Of a DNA stretch of 64,000 nt, positions 50,615-59,842 are shown piece after piece. The stretch's first letter is position 1; the number at the start of each line of letters is the position of its first letter. The position numbers and the translations under genes were made by a program. The notes under the pieces are model-generated. The model saw only the letters and a program-made list of their open reading frames with translations. It searched no databases and was not told the origin of the DNA. The DNA is taken from contig NZ_QGDT01000001.1 of the NCBI RefSeq assembly GCF_003149085.1, forward strand, positions 620,001-684,000. The letters are read 5' to 3'. Origin of the DNA: Dyadobacter jejuensis. GTDB lineage: Bacteria; Bacteroidota; Bacteroidia; Cytophagales; Spirosomataceae.

Positions 50615-51580
50615 ATGAATATTTTAATAACAGGAGGGGCGGGATTTATTGGTAGTCACCTCTGTGACGCACTCTTACAACAACCAGAGTATCGAATCAC
50701 CGTCCTAGACAATCTTTCTCTTGGGCGATTGGATAATATTGAACATCTGATTGGTACTGAACCTAGGTTTAAGTTTGAAGAGGTAGATATCTTAGATACA
50801 CCTGCTCTGGAGCGAGTTTTTGCAGAAGGGCGTTTTGATATGGTGTTTCACCTAGCAGCTAATTCCGATATAGCGATCAGTCATACCAAGCCGGAGGTTG
50901 ATTTGGAGAGTACTTTTAGGACTACTTTTCAGGTTCTAAATATGATGCGGATACATGGGGTGAAGCGATTGGCCTTTGCCTCTACTTCTGCTATATATGG
51001 TAATCCCCAAAATCAAAAGCTGACGGAATCTTTTGGGCCTTTATTACCGGTATCTCATTATGGTGCCGGCAAATTGGCGTCGGAGGCATTTATATCTTCC
51101 TTCGTAGAGAACTATGGCATTCAGGCCTGGATCGTTCGGTTTCCCAATGTGGTGGGAGAAAGAGCCACCCATGGAGCCATTTTCGATTTTATCAGAAAGG
51201 CGCAGAGCGAATCCGCTGATTTGGAGGTGCTTGGGGATGGTAACCAGAATAAACCCTATGTTTACGTCAAAGATTTGGTACAGGCAGTATTGTTTGTTTG
51301 GAACAATACATCAGCCTCTATCAATCTATTTAATCTGGGGGTGGACTCCAGGACTCGAGTAAGTAAGATGGCTGAAATTGTATTGGAAGAGCTTGGGTCT
51401 AACAAAGAAATTCGGTACACAGGCGGGGCTCAGGGCTGGGTTGGAGATGTCCCCGAATTCGAATATGATCTGTCAAAAATTCATGCATTGGGTTGGAAGG
51501 CCTCCCTAAGTTCGGATGAGGCAGTGAGGAAGTCGGTTCAAGAAATTATCAAGCTTCAAGGCTTGGTATCAAAAAAATAG
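50615..51580 (+). CDS. NAD-dependent epimerase/dehydratase (extended SDR)
   Basis: A 321-residue nucleotide-sugar epimerase or dehydratase. The Rossmann motif GGAGFIGSHL is at residues 7-16; VFHLAANSDI, the Ser-containing FASTSAIYG and the catalytic YGAGK follow in order; the substrate region has RFPNVVGERATHG. It is closest in style to UDP-glucose/UDP-GlcNAc 4-epimerases. In this operon it may supply an epimerised sugar, or act on GDP-manno-heptose, as heptose-modifying epimerases are encoded next to hdd genes in other bacteria. Confidence 0.88.
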   Translation: MNILITGGAGFIGSHLCDALLQQPEYRITVLDNLSLGRLDNIEHLIGTEPRFKFEEVDILDTPALERVFAEGRFDMVFHLAANSDIAISHTKPEVDLESTFRTTFQVLNMMRIHGVKRLAFASTSAIYGNPQNQKLTESFGPLLPVSHYGAGKLASEAFISSFVENYGIQAWIVRFPNVVGERATHGAIFDFIRKAQSESADLEVLGDGNQNKPYVYVKDLVQAVLFVWNNTSASINLFNLGVDSRTRVSKMAEIVLEELGSNKEIRYTGGAQGWVGDVPEFEYDLSKIHALGWKASLSSDEAVRKSVQEIIKLQGLVSKK

Positions 51581-51593
51581 GTATTAATATATC

Positions 51594-52916
51594 ATGAAAG
51601 CGGTTATAATTGCAGGAGGAAAGGGTACCCGGTTAGGACTTTCAGACATTCCAAAACCTATGGTGCCCGTATGTGGTAAGCCATTACTAGAGCATCAATT
51701 GTTGCTGTTGAAAACTCATGGCATTACAGAGGTGATTTTCCTTACCGGATATCTGTCAGAAAAAATTGAAGATTATTTCCAAGATGGAGCCGCTTGGGGG
51801 ATGCAATTAAGCTATATTAAAGAAGAAAAGGCACTAGGTACTGGCGGCGCAGTTTTACAACTGCTAGGCAAGATAGACGAACGCTTTTTGGTGTTATATG
51901 GCGATGTGGTAATGGATTTTGATATCACAAGTTTTATAGGTTTCGATGCCCAGGAAGACTCCGTTGCTAGCCTGATCGTGCATCCAAACGACCATCCCTA
52001 TGATAGTGATTTGGTTGAGCGTGATCAGGATCGTATTACCAGATTTATTTCTAAACCCCATCCCGATGGACTGCTGTATGAGAATCTTGTAAATGCTGCT
52101 GTATACATTTTTAGTCCGAGAATTTTTGATTATATACCGCAAGGAGTGGCCTCCGACTTTGGTAAGGATGTATTTCCGAAGGTGATCTCAGACGGAGGGC
52201 TCCTCAGGGCTTATTTGAATGCGGAGTATATTAAGGATCTTGGAACGCCCGATAGGCTTTCTAAAGTGGAAAAGGATCTTTCAAGTGGTAAGATAGCGCG
52301 TTGGAATCTTAAAAATAAGAGACCTGCCATCTTTTTAGATCGGGACGGGGTGATTAATGAGGAAGTGGATAATCTTAGCGATATTACCAAATTTAAACTT
52401 CTTCCTGGAGTATCATCAGCTATTAAAAAGATTAACCAATCGGATTTTTTAGCCATAGTCATCACCAATCAACCAGCCGTAGCCAAAGGCTTTTTGACGG
52501 TTTCGGAGCTAGAAGATATTCATAAATTATTGCAGACGGAACTAGGCAAAGAAAGGGCCTTTGTAAACCATATTTATTACTGCCCCCATCATCCCGATTC
52601 GGGTTTTGAGGGGGAAGTGAAAGCTTTGAAGACTAATTGCAATTGTCGGAAACCTCAAACCGGTATGATTGACCAGGCCGTTGCCCAATATAATATCGAT
52701 TTAAAGAGTTCCTATTTTATTGGGGATACTACGACCGATATGAGGACTGCAGAAAATGCAGGGATACCCGGCATTCTTGTTGAAACAGGGTATGCCGGTG
52801 AAGATGGGAAATACGACGCCAGGGCGCATCTGAAGGTAGAAAACTTAGAAGCTGCCATAGAATGTATACTCACACAAAGTAAAAAAGAAAATGATCATAT
52901 CGAGAACGCCGTTTAG
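51594..52916 (+). CDS. Fused heptose-1-phosphate guanylyltransferase and heptose bisphosphate phosphatase (HddC-GmhB type)
   Basis: A 440-residue two-domain protein. Residues 1-235 are a nucleotidyltransferase (MKAVIIAGGKGTRLG, IPKPMVPVCGKPLLEHQ) related to HddC. Residues about 243-430 are a HAD phosphatase like GmhB: AIFLDRDGVINEE with the nucleophile Asp, then the zinc-site pattern CPHHPDSG...CNCRKP and FIGDTTTDMRTAENAG. In the GDP-D-glycero-alpha-D-manno-heptose pathway GmhB removes the 7-phosphate and HddC activates the 1-phosphate, so the fusion joins the last two steps. The order of genes hddC-gmhB, hddA, gmhA supports this. The 3' end overlaps hddA by 26 bp. Confidence 0.88.
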   Translation: MKAVIIAGGKGTRLGLSDIPKPMVPVCGKPLLEHQLLLLKTHGITEVIFLTGYLSEKIEDYFQDGAAWGMQLSYIKEEKALGTGGAVLQLLGKIDERFLVLYGDVVMDFDITSFIGFDAQEDSVASLIVHPNDHPYDSDLVERDQDRITRFISKPHPDGLLYENLVNAAVYIFSPRIFDYIPQGVASDFGKDVFPKVISDGGLLRAYLNAEYIKDLGTPDRLSKVEKDLSSGKIARWNLKNKRPAIFLDRDGVINEEVDNLSDITKFKLLPGVSSAIKKINQSDFLAIVITNQPAVAKGFLTVSELEDIHKLLQTELGKERAFVNHIYYCPHHPDSGFEGEVKALKTNCNCRKPQTGMIDQAVAQYNIDLKSSYFIGDTTTDMRTAENAGIPGILVETGYAGEDGKYDARAHLKVENLEAAIECILTQSKKENDHIENAV

Positions 52917-53886
52917 GATTAGTTTTGCCGGTGGAGGCAGCGACCTAAGGGAATATTACCAAAATTATGGCGGAGCCGTATTAAGTGTTACTATCGACAA
53001 ATACGTGTATTTATCGATGCACCCCTATTTCAACGAGAAGAAGATTTTTCTAAAATATTCTTCCAATGAACTGGTCGATACCGTCGACCAGATTCAACAT
53101 AGAATTATTAAACAAGTTTTTTCCAATCTTAATATATCGGGGGTTGATCTTAATTCTAGTGCGGATATTCCGGCAGGTACTGGATTGGCTTCTTCTTCTG
53201 CTTTTACGTCTGGACTGTTAAATCTCACCTATGCTTATTTGGGAAAGTTTATAAGTCGTGAGGCGATTGCTAAGATGGCCTGTGATATAGAAATAGAACA
53301 ATTGAAAGAGCCTATAGGTAAGCAAGACCAGTATGCCTGTGCCATTGGCGGCCTAAATTTTATAGAATTTCGAGAAAATGAGCAAGTCGTCGTCAACAAG
53401 GTGAAACTGGGTGCTGGCAATCAGTCCAAGTTGCAGAACAACTTATTGATGTTCTATTTAGGAAATACCCGAAGTGCCAGTAGTATCCTTTCGGAGCAAA
53501 GAAAGAATATCATATCTGGGGCTGATAAAAACAATAATCTTCACAAAATGGTCCAACTGGCCTACGATTTGCAGAAGGAGCTTCAAGCCGGTCAGGTGGA
53601 CGCTATTGGGGAAATCCTGCACACAGGCTGGAAGTACAAAAAGGAATTGGCTTCTCAGATTTCGAATCCTCAAATCGATCATTATTACGACCTAGCCTTA
53701 AAGGCTGGAGCAGTGGGTGGTAAATTGTTAGGTGCTGGAGGAGGAGGGTTTCTGCTCTTTTATGTGCCTGAGCAGAGCCACGAATCGGTAAGGGTAGCCT
53801 TACAGGAATTGGCAGAACTTCCGTTTCAGTTTGATTTTAGCGGTAGTTCGATTGTCTTCGCCGATGAACAGTTTCCACGCAGCTAA
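52891..53886 (+). CDS. hddA: D-glycero-D-manno-heptose 7-phosphate kinase (GHMP family)
   Basis: A 331-residue GHMP-superfamily kinase. The N-terminus IISRTPFRISFAGGGSDLRE, the ATP-binding motif IPAGTGLASSSAFTSGLL (near 90-107) and the C-terminal GGKLLGAGGGGFLLFY are the three GHMP motifs in order; this signature start is typical of HddA and FKP-like kinases. It phosphorylates D-glycero-D-manno-heptose 7-phosphate at C1 in the GDP-heptose route. The neighbouring gmhA and the hddC-gmhB fusion make HddA the best reading over L-fucose or galactose kinases. Confidence 0.9.
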   Translation: MIISRTPFRISFAGGGSDLREYYQNYGGAVLSVTIDKYVYLSMHPYFNEKKIFLKYSSNELVDTVDQIQHRIIKQVFSNLNISGVDLNSSADIPAGTGLASSSAFTSGLLNLTYAYLGKFISREAIAKMACDIEIEQLKEPIGKQDQYACAIGGLNFIEFRENEQVVVNKVKLGAGNQSKLQNNLLMFYLGNTRSASSILSEQRKNIISGADKNNNLHKMVQLAYDLQKELQAGQVDAIGEILHTGWKYKKELASQISNPQIDHYYDLALKAGAVGGKLLGAGGGGFLLFYVPEQSHESVRVALQELAELPFQFDFSGSSIVFADEQFPRS

Positions 53887-53921
53887 TATTAGTTAAAAAA
53901 ACACTATAACGAACATACAAC

Positions 53922-54491
53922 ATGACGAATCAACTAGTAGACGGATACATATCTCAACTTAAGGAAACCTTAGATAAGTTGGATAGAAAAGAGGTGGTGC
54001 AGTTTGCCGAGGTGATTGAAAATGCACGCCAGAATGGCAATAAGGTATTTATATTTGGTAATGGAGGAAGTGGTTCCACGGCCAGCCATTTTGCATGTGA
54101 TATCAATAAGGGGGTTTCATTGGGCTTGGAGAAGCGCCATCGGATCATCGCTCTTACCGACAATATACCGACCATGTTGGCTTATTCTAACGATTTGTCG
54201 TATGACGAAGTGTTCGTAGAACAATTGAAGAACTTCTTAGAGCCTGGGGATGTAGTAGTGGGGATATCCGGAAGTGGAAATTCTAAAAATGTGCTGAAGG
54301 CTATAGAATATGCGAACGGTCAAAATAACCTGACGGTAGGCCTAACCGGTTTTGGAGGGGGCAAACTCAGGGAAATGGCTAAAATGAGTGTGAATGCTAA
54401 TTTTAACGATATGCAGATTTCTGAAGATATTCATATGATATTGGTTCATTTGCTAATGAAAATGTTGCCTAAGGCTGAAGTTTTAAGTTGA
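53922..54491 (+). CDS. gmhA: Phosphoheptose isomerase (SIS domain)
   Basis: A 189-residue SIS-domain protein converting sedoheptulose 7-phosphate to D-glycero-D-manno-heptose 7-phosphate. The phosphate-binding segment FIFGNGGSGSTASHFACDI (near residues 44-62) and the second SIS motif GDVVVGISGSGNSKNVLKAI are characteristic of GmhA. It is the last gene of the plus-strand operon, 35 bp after hddA, and is followed by a strong terminator. With hddA and the fused protein it completes GDP-heptose synthesis. Confidence 0.92.
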   Translation: MTNQLVDGYISQLKETLDKLDRKEVVQFAEVIENARQNGNKVFIFGNGGSGSTASHFACDINKGVSLGLEKRHRIIALTDNIPTMLAYSNDLSYDEVFVEQLKNFLEPGDVVVGISGSGNSKNVLKAIEYANGQNNLTVGLTGFGGGKLREMAKMSVNANFNDMQISEDIHMILVHLLMKMLPKAEVLS

Positions 54492-54567
54492 AAGCAAGGG
54501 CCTTCAATTACAGTCACTCCGTCTTTGGAAAACTATAAATGAAATACTTCAGTATTGAGGACGTGAT

Positions 54568-54602
54568 GCGGGCCGGCAATTTTAATTGTGGCCCGCTTTT
54601 TG
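54568..54602 (+). terminator. Terminator after gmhA, end of the plus-strand operon
   Basis: Outer stem GCGGGCC (54568-54574) with GGCCCGC (54590-54596) and inner stem CAATT/AATTG, followed by T5. It lies 76 bp after the gmhA stop and separates the operon from the beta-helix gene. Confidence 0.85.
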
Positions 54603-54662
54603 TTAGAACTCCCCTGAAGTTGATTATGACCATTATTGCTCTTCTGAATTCCTATACACATC

Positions 54663-56612
54663 ATGATGAAATTAATTCCATTATTGCTCGTATTGCTGAC
54701 AAGCACTGTTTTTGCTCAAATTAATAGATTTGACAAAATTAGTGGACCTGAAAGTCAGGCTAGATTGTCCATTTCGAAGTTGCGACAAGATTACCAAGAT
54801 GATAAGCATACACCGATTCTTCAAGAAGTGTTGACCAATCTTGCCGACTTAGCCGCTAGGAAGGTACCTTTTTTGAATCTGAACGAACTACGGAAAGGAA
54901 TGGCCGATACTGCTAGCGTAGTCTACATTAATCAGGGGTTGCGGTCAGGGACTTTTAGGTTTGATCCGGCGGACAGGGAGTCTGAGGATGATGGAAGCAT
55001 GGTAATTGTAGCGGGCGAGAGGAGATATAAAAGGGAAGATTTAGGATATTTAAGGCCAGAATGGTTTGGAGCGGATCCAAATGATGAACAAGATGATGCC
55101 TTAGCTATTCAACAAATGTTTAATAAGGCTACAGCAAAAGGCTTGAGTGTACGTTTTAGCAATGGGATTTATTACGTAGGAAAAACTGTATCGTTTAAGT
55201 TGGTCTCTGGAGCTCCAAAGTACTATAATAAATTAAATATTGAAGGAGAAGGGGTAGGGCGCACGCGTATCTATGGTTTTCCTGGATTTAGAGGGGACAT
55301 GTTTGAAGTTAACTCTCAAGATAAAGTAACATTAGGCAAGGATAATTATATCAGCATTCGGAATATTGAATTTAGGGGTTTAGAATGTAGTCGTATTTTG
55401 TACTTTCCCCAAGTCACCTCTATTAAGCTATATGACAATATGTTCATGGGGGGCACGGATGCAGGGGTACAATTCGGTGTTAAAGGGGGCACGGCTGCCT
55501 ATAGTGTATATCTTAAAAATAATTATCATCATGGAGGTACCTATACTGGTGGGCATAATAATGCCTTGTTGAGGCTGATTAGTGCCCGCTTTTTTGTGAT
55601 TGAAGGAATGGAAACGGACGGAGGGCGATATGGTATCGAGATGATAGGAGCTTCGGATAACAACATTATTGCGAATAGTAAAATTGAGGGATCCAAAAAG
55701 GCGGCCGTTTATATAGATGGTAATGGCGGTGGCAAAAATATGATTTACAGCAATACTTTTAACCCTTACGTCGGACATGAGCCTAACGCACAATTTAATG
55801 GGCAAATTCATGCCATTGAGATTGTTTCAAACGGGGGAAGTAATTCTTATAATAAAATATTTGGAAATAATCTTTTTGTGGAATCATCGGCTTCTTTACC
55901 CATGTCGGCGGTACTTTCCCAGATCAAAGGGAATTTTCGTACTGCGGCTGGGGGCTTTTCAGTACGAGGTCAGCAATCTGGGGCCGTTGGACAACTCAAT
56001 GGCTATAATAAAGTTAGCAACGAAATCGTGGTATATTTAAAAGAAGGCATATTTATAGAAGGGGAAGAGATAATTCAAGAAGGGACTAAAGCTAGTGCAC
56101 GGCTAAAAACCATTCGGCCTAGTGTTAGTTATGCCATAAAGATGACCGGAGCGGGAGGTAATAATATGGTGTCGAATAATATTACAAGACTGTTTTCAGA
56201 TTATGGAATATATTCCACTAGTAATAATAATATTATCAGTGGAAATGCAATAGAGTGCCTAAATGGAGTTTATTCGAAAAACAACATTATTGTAAGTAAT
56301 AATAATATTTATAGCCCAGGTGGTATAGCTATTAATAATATGGCAGGAGAGATGGTCGCCCTTGGAAATAGAGTGATAGCAGGAGAGCAGAGGGGAGTTG
56401 AAGATTATTATTTGAAAAACAAGGGAGGTGTCCTTAATGGAGACTTAGAAATTTTAGGGACTGCCTCGTTTTCGAAAGGAATTAAGTCTAAAGGAGCTAT
56501 CAATATAGCAGATTTACCTGTATATAAGGACAACACAGAAGCACTAAAGTCAAACCAAAGCAAGGGTACCGTATACCGTACTCCTCTCGGTGATTTGAAA
56601 ATTGTATATTAG
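54663..56612 (+). CDS. Exported pectate-lyase-like parallel beta-helix protein
   Basis: A 649-residue secreted protein with a signal peptide (cleavage after VFAQ, residue 19). The region LGYLRPEWFGADPNDEQDDA followed by LAIQQMFNKATAKGLSV is the start of the pectate-lyase/tailspike-type domain (Pectate_lyase_3), and residues about 145-560 are right-handed beta-helix repeats with many Asn ladders (NNIISGNAIE, NNNIYSPGGIAINN). The tail resembles the short C-terminal caps of tail-fibre-like proteins. No T9SS signal is evident. In a polysaccharide locus such a protein could be a lyase, epimerase or depolymerase acting on the glycan; catalytic residues cannot be assigned. Confidence 0.78.
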   Translation: MMKLIPLLLVLLTSTVFAQINRFDKISGPESQARLSISKLRQDYQDDKHTPILQEVLTNLADLAARKVPFLNLNELRKGMADTASVVYINQGLRSGTFRFDPADRESEDDGSMVIVAGERRYKREDLGYLRPEWFGADPNDEQDDALAIQQMFNKATAKGLSVRFSNGIYYVGKTVSFKLVSGAPKYYNKLNIEGEGVGRTRIYGFPGFRGDMFEVNSQDKVTLGKDNYISIRNIEFRGLECSRILYFPQVTSIKLYDNMFMGGTDAGVQFGVKGGTAAYSVYLKNNYHHGGTYTGGHNNALLRLISARFFVIEGMETDGGRYGIEMIGASDNNIIANSKIEGSKKAAVYIDGNGGGKNMIYSNTFNPYVGHEPNAQFNGQIHAIEIVSNGGSNSYNKIFGNNLFVESSASLPMSAVLSQIKGNFRTAAGGFSVRGQQSGAVGQLNGYNKVSNEIVVYLKEGIFIEGEEIIQEGTKASARLKTIRPSVSYAIKMTGAGGNNMVSNNITRLFSDYGIYSTSNNNIISGNAIECLNGVYSKNNIIVSNNNIYSPGGIAINNMAGEMVALGNRVIAGEQRGVEDYYLKNKGGVLNGDLEILGTASFSKGIKSKGAINIADLPVYKDNTEALKSNQSKGTVYRTPLGDLKIVY

Positions 56613-56632
56613 TCCTTTTAAACTTTAAGGAC
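56612..56632. terminator. Weak hairpin between convergent genes
   Basis: 6-bp stem GTCCTT/AAGGAC (56612-56617, 56627-56632) between the stops of the beta-helix gene and the SGNH hydrolase gene. Weak, with modest T-rich flanks; termination is tentative. Confidence 0.3.
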
Positions 56633-56641
56633 AAGTTTAAT

Positions 56642-57541
56642 TTAGGGCGTTAAGGTTTTAAAAAAATTGATAGATATTTGTGCTATACGGTCCGAAAATT
56701 CTTTGGTGGGGTGAAGACCGTCGGAGGTCAATCGGCCAGGCTGTACGGTTACTTCGTTCACTCCTGCCAACTGTGCGTAGTCTAAAAGAGGGAGACCCCA
56801 TTTTTTTGCTATTTCCCGTTGGGCGGTAACGGCCTTTTCGAAAAATTCTTGGGATACCCCATTGACTTGGTATCGATTAATTAAGGTGGTAATGATAATC
56901 CTTAGGTGAGGATTGGATTCCAGGGTTTTCTTTATTATTTGATTATAAGCTCCATAAAAAGTTCTGACATCATAGCTATCAATGTCCCCCAGTTTACCAG
57001 ATTTAAGACTCGCCATATCATTGGGACCATGGTCTATGACGATGGTGTTACCGTTGTAGGGAGGGACAGTAAAGGCTAAAATTCGGTTTTCATAGCTGTA
57101 ATTCTGAGAGAAGCCTGCAGCTCTTAGCTGGGAGTAGGTACCGGCCATACCATAGCTACCTTGTTGGCTGGAATCAGGTGCCCTGAATATTATTGTTGAA
57201 CCAGAGATAGAATTATTGTAAATCTTACATTTTAGGGCTCTAGCAACTTGTTTAGGATAACTGTTATCTCCAAAAGCCCAAGGAATTGAGGTACCCGTCC
57301 AAATAATGGTTTGATCTTCCCAACCTGTTTTAGCCTGTGCTAAGCTGTCTTTTAATGACATGGATAAATCCATAATGATATTTAGACAATCATTTAGTTT
57401 GGCTTGGGTGATCTTGCCCGTGGTGTTTTTATTGATTGTTTCTTCGGCTTGTTTCCACTGTTCGTCAAGGGTTTTACCATTATTAGTTTGTGCCATTGAA
57501 AGGTATGACCAGGTGCATAAAAGGATCATCAGATATTTCAT
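56642..57541 (-). CDS. SGNH/GDSL-type hydrolase, exported
   Basis: A 299-residue secreted esterase-like protein (signal peptide 1-17). The blocks of the SGNH fold are visible in order: block I IIWTGTSIPWAFGD (the nucleophile Ser in GTSI), block III VIDHGPNDMAS (Asn in GPND), and block V LTSDGLHPTKEFSDRIA (Asp and His in DGLHP). Such enzymes often remove acetyl groups from polysaccharides, which fits the acyltransferase in the same locus. It is convergent with the beta-helix gene and at the end of, but separate from, the minus-strand operon (57648-64000). Confidence 0.85.
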   Translation of the reverse strand: MKYLMILLCTWSYLSMAQTNNGKTLDEQWKQAEETINKNTTGKITQAKLNDCLNIIMDLSMSLKDSLAQAKTGWEDQTIIWTGTSIPWAFGDNSYPKQVARALKCKIYNNSISGSTIIFRAPDSSQQGSYGMAGTYSQLRAAGFSQNYSYENRILAFTVPPYNGNTIVIDHGPNDMASLKSGKLGDIDSYDVRTFYGAYNQIIKKTLESNPHLRIIITTLINRYQVNGVSQEFFEKAVTAQREIAKKWGLPLLDYAQLAGVNEVTVQPGRLTSDGLHPTKEFSDRIAQISINFFKTLTP

Positions 57542-57647
57542 AATCTATAGTTTAAGATGATTGATATAGGAATAGATCGAATAATTTTGGCTGAAGGTGA
57601 TTCGGACGAAGTACAGGAGTTTATGCTATTACTCAGGTTAGGTGTCT

Positions 57648-58550
57648 TTAGGCCAAAAGACAGATATGTTTGATAATATTATATATTTGATGGTGAATAG
57701 GAAGCCGTAAAATTTCAAATGGGATTTTCCTATTAAAGCTTTTGCCCAAGAGTTGCTCTAGGTGCTGAATGTCTGTTACTCCGTACCTTTTGAGTACCTC
57801 CAATAGGCTAATATGGGTCAGGAAAGGGTTGCGTTGGAATAAATTATATTTCTCCACTACATAAATAAATTCACCAACGCCCACTTTGGCGCTGATAGCG
57901 CTGTTGGTGACTTGGGTGTCGAGCCCTGCAGAGGTATCTACCAATATATCATCAATATAAGCGATTTTGGGATGTTTAATTTTGTATTCATAGTAGAAAA
58001 TCACGTCGACGTACCAGAGACTTTTCACATCGAAATTCAATTTTGAATCTATATGCCGCTTAAAAAATGTGGTACTCGGGTTTCCGAGGTAGTTAGCATA
58101 AAGAATTAATGAATTATTATTTGCCCATTTTTTCCTGAAGCGTTTATTAATATGATGTGCCTTAGTTTGAGATGGTCCTACATTATTACAACTGGAAACA
58201 ATAAAGTCAGCATCCGAGTCTTTAGCTACATTTACAAAGGTTTGCAAGGAGTTGGGATTATTTAACCAATCGTCATGATGCATGATTTTGACATATTCGC
58301 CTTTTGCACATCGAAGACCTTCATTCCAATTTTCGGGAGAACCTAGCGCAAATTCGTTTTTAAAATATTGTAGCCTTTTATCTTTAGCATATTTGTCAAT
58401 TACACTTCTTACTTCGCCATTGGGACTATCATCAGTGACGATAACTTCGAAATCCGAAAAGGTTTGTTCCAAAATCGATTGCAGACATCGTTCCAATAAT
58501 ATTGGGTTCTTATAGGCTGGAATACATATTGAAATATATGGTGTGTTCAT
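57648..58550 (-). CDS. Glycosyltransferase family 2
   Basis: A 300-residue GT-A glycosyltransferase from ATG 58550 (MNTPYISICIPAYKNPILLE); an alternative upstream ATG at 58586 would overlap the preceding gene by 11 bp. DFEVIVTDDSPNGEV and the metal motif KIMHHDDWLNN (DD near residues 91-92) are typical of the family. The last gene of the minus-strand operon; donor unknown. Confidence 0.9.
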   Translation of the reverse strand: MNTPYISICIPAYKNPILLERCLQSILEQTFSDFEVIVTDDSPNGEVRSVIDKYAKDKRLQYFKNEFALGSPENWNEGLRCAKGEYVKIMHHDDWLNNPNSLQTFVNVAKDSDADFIVSSCNNVGPSQTKAHHINKRFRKKWANNNSLILYANYLGNPSTTFFKRHIDSKLNFDVKSLWYVDVIFYYEYKIKHPKIAYIDDILVDTSAGLDTQVTNSAISAKVGVGEFIYVVEKYNLFQRNPFLTHISLLEVLKRYGVTDIQHLEQLLGKSFNRKIPFEILRLPIHHQIYNIIKHICLLA

Positions 58551-58575
58551 CGAAACAAGGATAAGAAGTTGATGT

Positions 58576-59841
58576 CTAATTTTCAAGAATTTCCCGATAT
58601 CGATTGATACCCATTCCTAAATTTTCTTCAAGTACGAATTTTACTTCATTATTTAATATGTAAGGATCAGCATTTTTAAAAGTAGTTATTCTATCATATA
58701 AGGAAGAGGCATTGGTAAATTTATCATCAAGCCCATGAAAGGCATCATTTTCATCGGGTTCATATCGAAAACAGATCATGTTATGATACATTGATTCGTA
58801 ATACGTAGTTGAATTGTTAACTATAGCAAAATCGTATTCGGATTTTTGCAGCATTTCCTTAAGTTGAATGGTACTATCAGCAAGGGAGAGTCCTAGTTTA
58901 TGGCAATATTGGGAGTAGAACTGTGCGTCAAGGGAAGGGTGAAGTCGAACAGCAAATTCGATTCCATATTGCTTTTTTAACTCAGCAGCTACTTTTAGGA
59001 TATTTTGGTTACCGTTATCATAGATTTTTCGACCCAGAAGTATAACTGCACAGCGGAAAGACTGCTGTACGTTTATTTTTTGCAAAGGATATAACGGGTT
59101 TCCTGCTGTGAGTATGCGACTTGGATCGATTCCGAAATTTCTCGATAAGTCTGTTTTGTTGGATTCCCCCCATACTAGGATCTTGTTGGCCGTGACATTT
59201 TCACCATTTAACGCATCCACCGGGATAAATTTTCGATACGAGGTATAACTCATGCCATGGGTCAATGTGTAGGTTTTGAGGCCTTGATTGTTGGCAAATT
59301 GGGTGAAAAGTGCCTCCAGTCGGACCTGACAATTAAAGGAAACCAACGTGTGGCAATTAATCTTTTTGTTTTCTAATTCTTTAATTATGGCTTTGGCGAT
59401 TGTTCTATAATAGGTTAGTCTTGATGATAAGTAAATTATACTGGTAAGAGGTAAAATTTTGTGTGTTCTTTTCCAGACGAACGCAAAGGAAGCCAAGGCC
59501 AAAAAGATATTAGGCAGTATCGAAATTCTATGGTCACTTAATGGTACTATTTCATAATTGCTTAAATCCTTTAGCATTTGCTTTAAAAGACTGGCAAATT
59601 CAGGTCTAGTATTTGCTTCGATGACCAAAATTCCCGGTTTCAGCAATCCTGCTACTAATGGTTTAATCAGGGAATTCGATAAGAAAAAACTATAAAATAT
59701 TTGAGGTAAAGATAATTCTGTTTGATAGGTTAACGTGCAAATATCTAGTGCGAGTACTTTTTCGAAATCAATACCATGATCGTTAAATTTTAGCAGTTCT
59801 TTTAGTTCTTTGTATTGAGTAAACTCCTTGTCGTGAATCAT
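58576..59841 (-). CDS. Putative GT-B glycosyltransferase of surface glycan synthesis
   Basis: A 421-residue protein that I place in the GT-B fold class of surface-carbohydrate transferases. The C-terminal half has a CDP/CMP-sugar-transferase-like pattern: ILVWGESNKTDLSRNFGID, AGNPLY, VILLGRKIYDNGN, then FAVRLHPSLDAQF, FAIVNNSTTYYESMYHNMIC. The run RLHPS and the NNSTTYYES segment resemble poly-sialyl/Kdo-type capsule transferases. Given the CMP-sugar synthetase and NeuB-like genes in the same operon, it is the best candidate for adding the nonulosonic acid. Overlaps or abuts its neighbours (1 bp to wzx). Confidence 0.6.
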   Translation of the reverse strand: MIHDKEFTQYKELKELLKFNDHGIDFEKVLALDICTLTYQTELSLPQIFYSFFLSNSLIKPLVAGLLKPGILVIEANTRPEFASLLKQMLKDLSNYEIVPLSDHRISILPNIFLALASFAFVWKRTHKILPLTSIIYLSSRLTYYRTIAKAIIKELENKKINCHTLVSFNCQVRLEALFTQFANNQGLKTYTLTHGMSYTSYRKFIPVDALNGENVTANKILVWGESNKTDLSRNFGIDPSRILTAGNPLYPLQKINVQQSFRCAVILLGRKIYDNGNQNILKVAAELKKQYGIEFAVRLHPSLDAQFYSQYCHKLGLSLADSTIQLKEMLQKSEYDFAIVNNSTTYYESMYHNMICFRYEPDENDAFHGLDDKFTNASSLYDRITTFKNADPYILNNEVKFVLEENLGMGINRYREILEN

Positions 59842-59842
59842 G

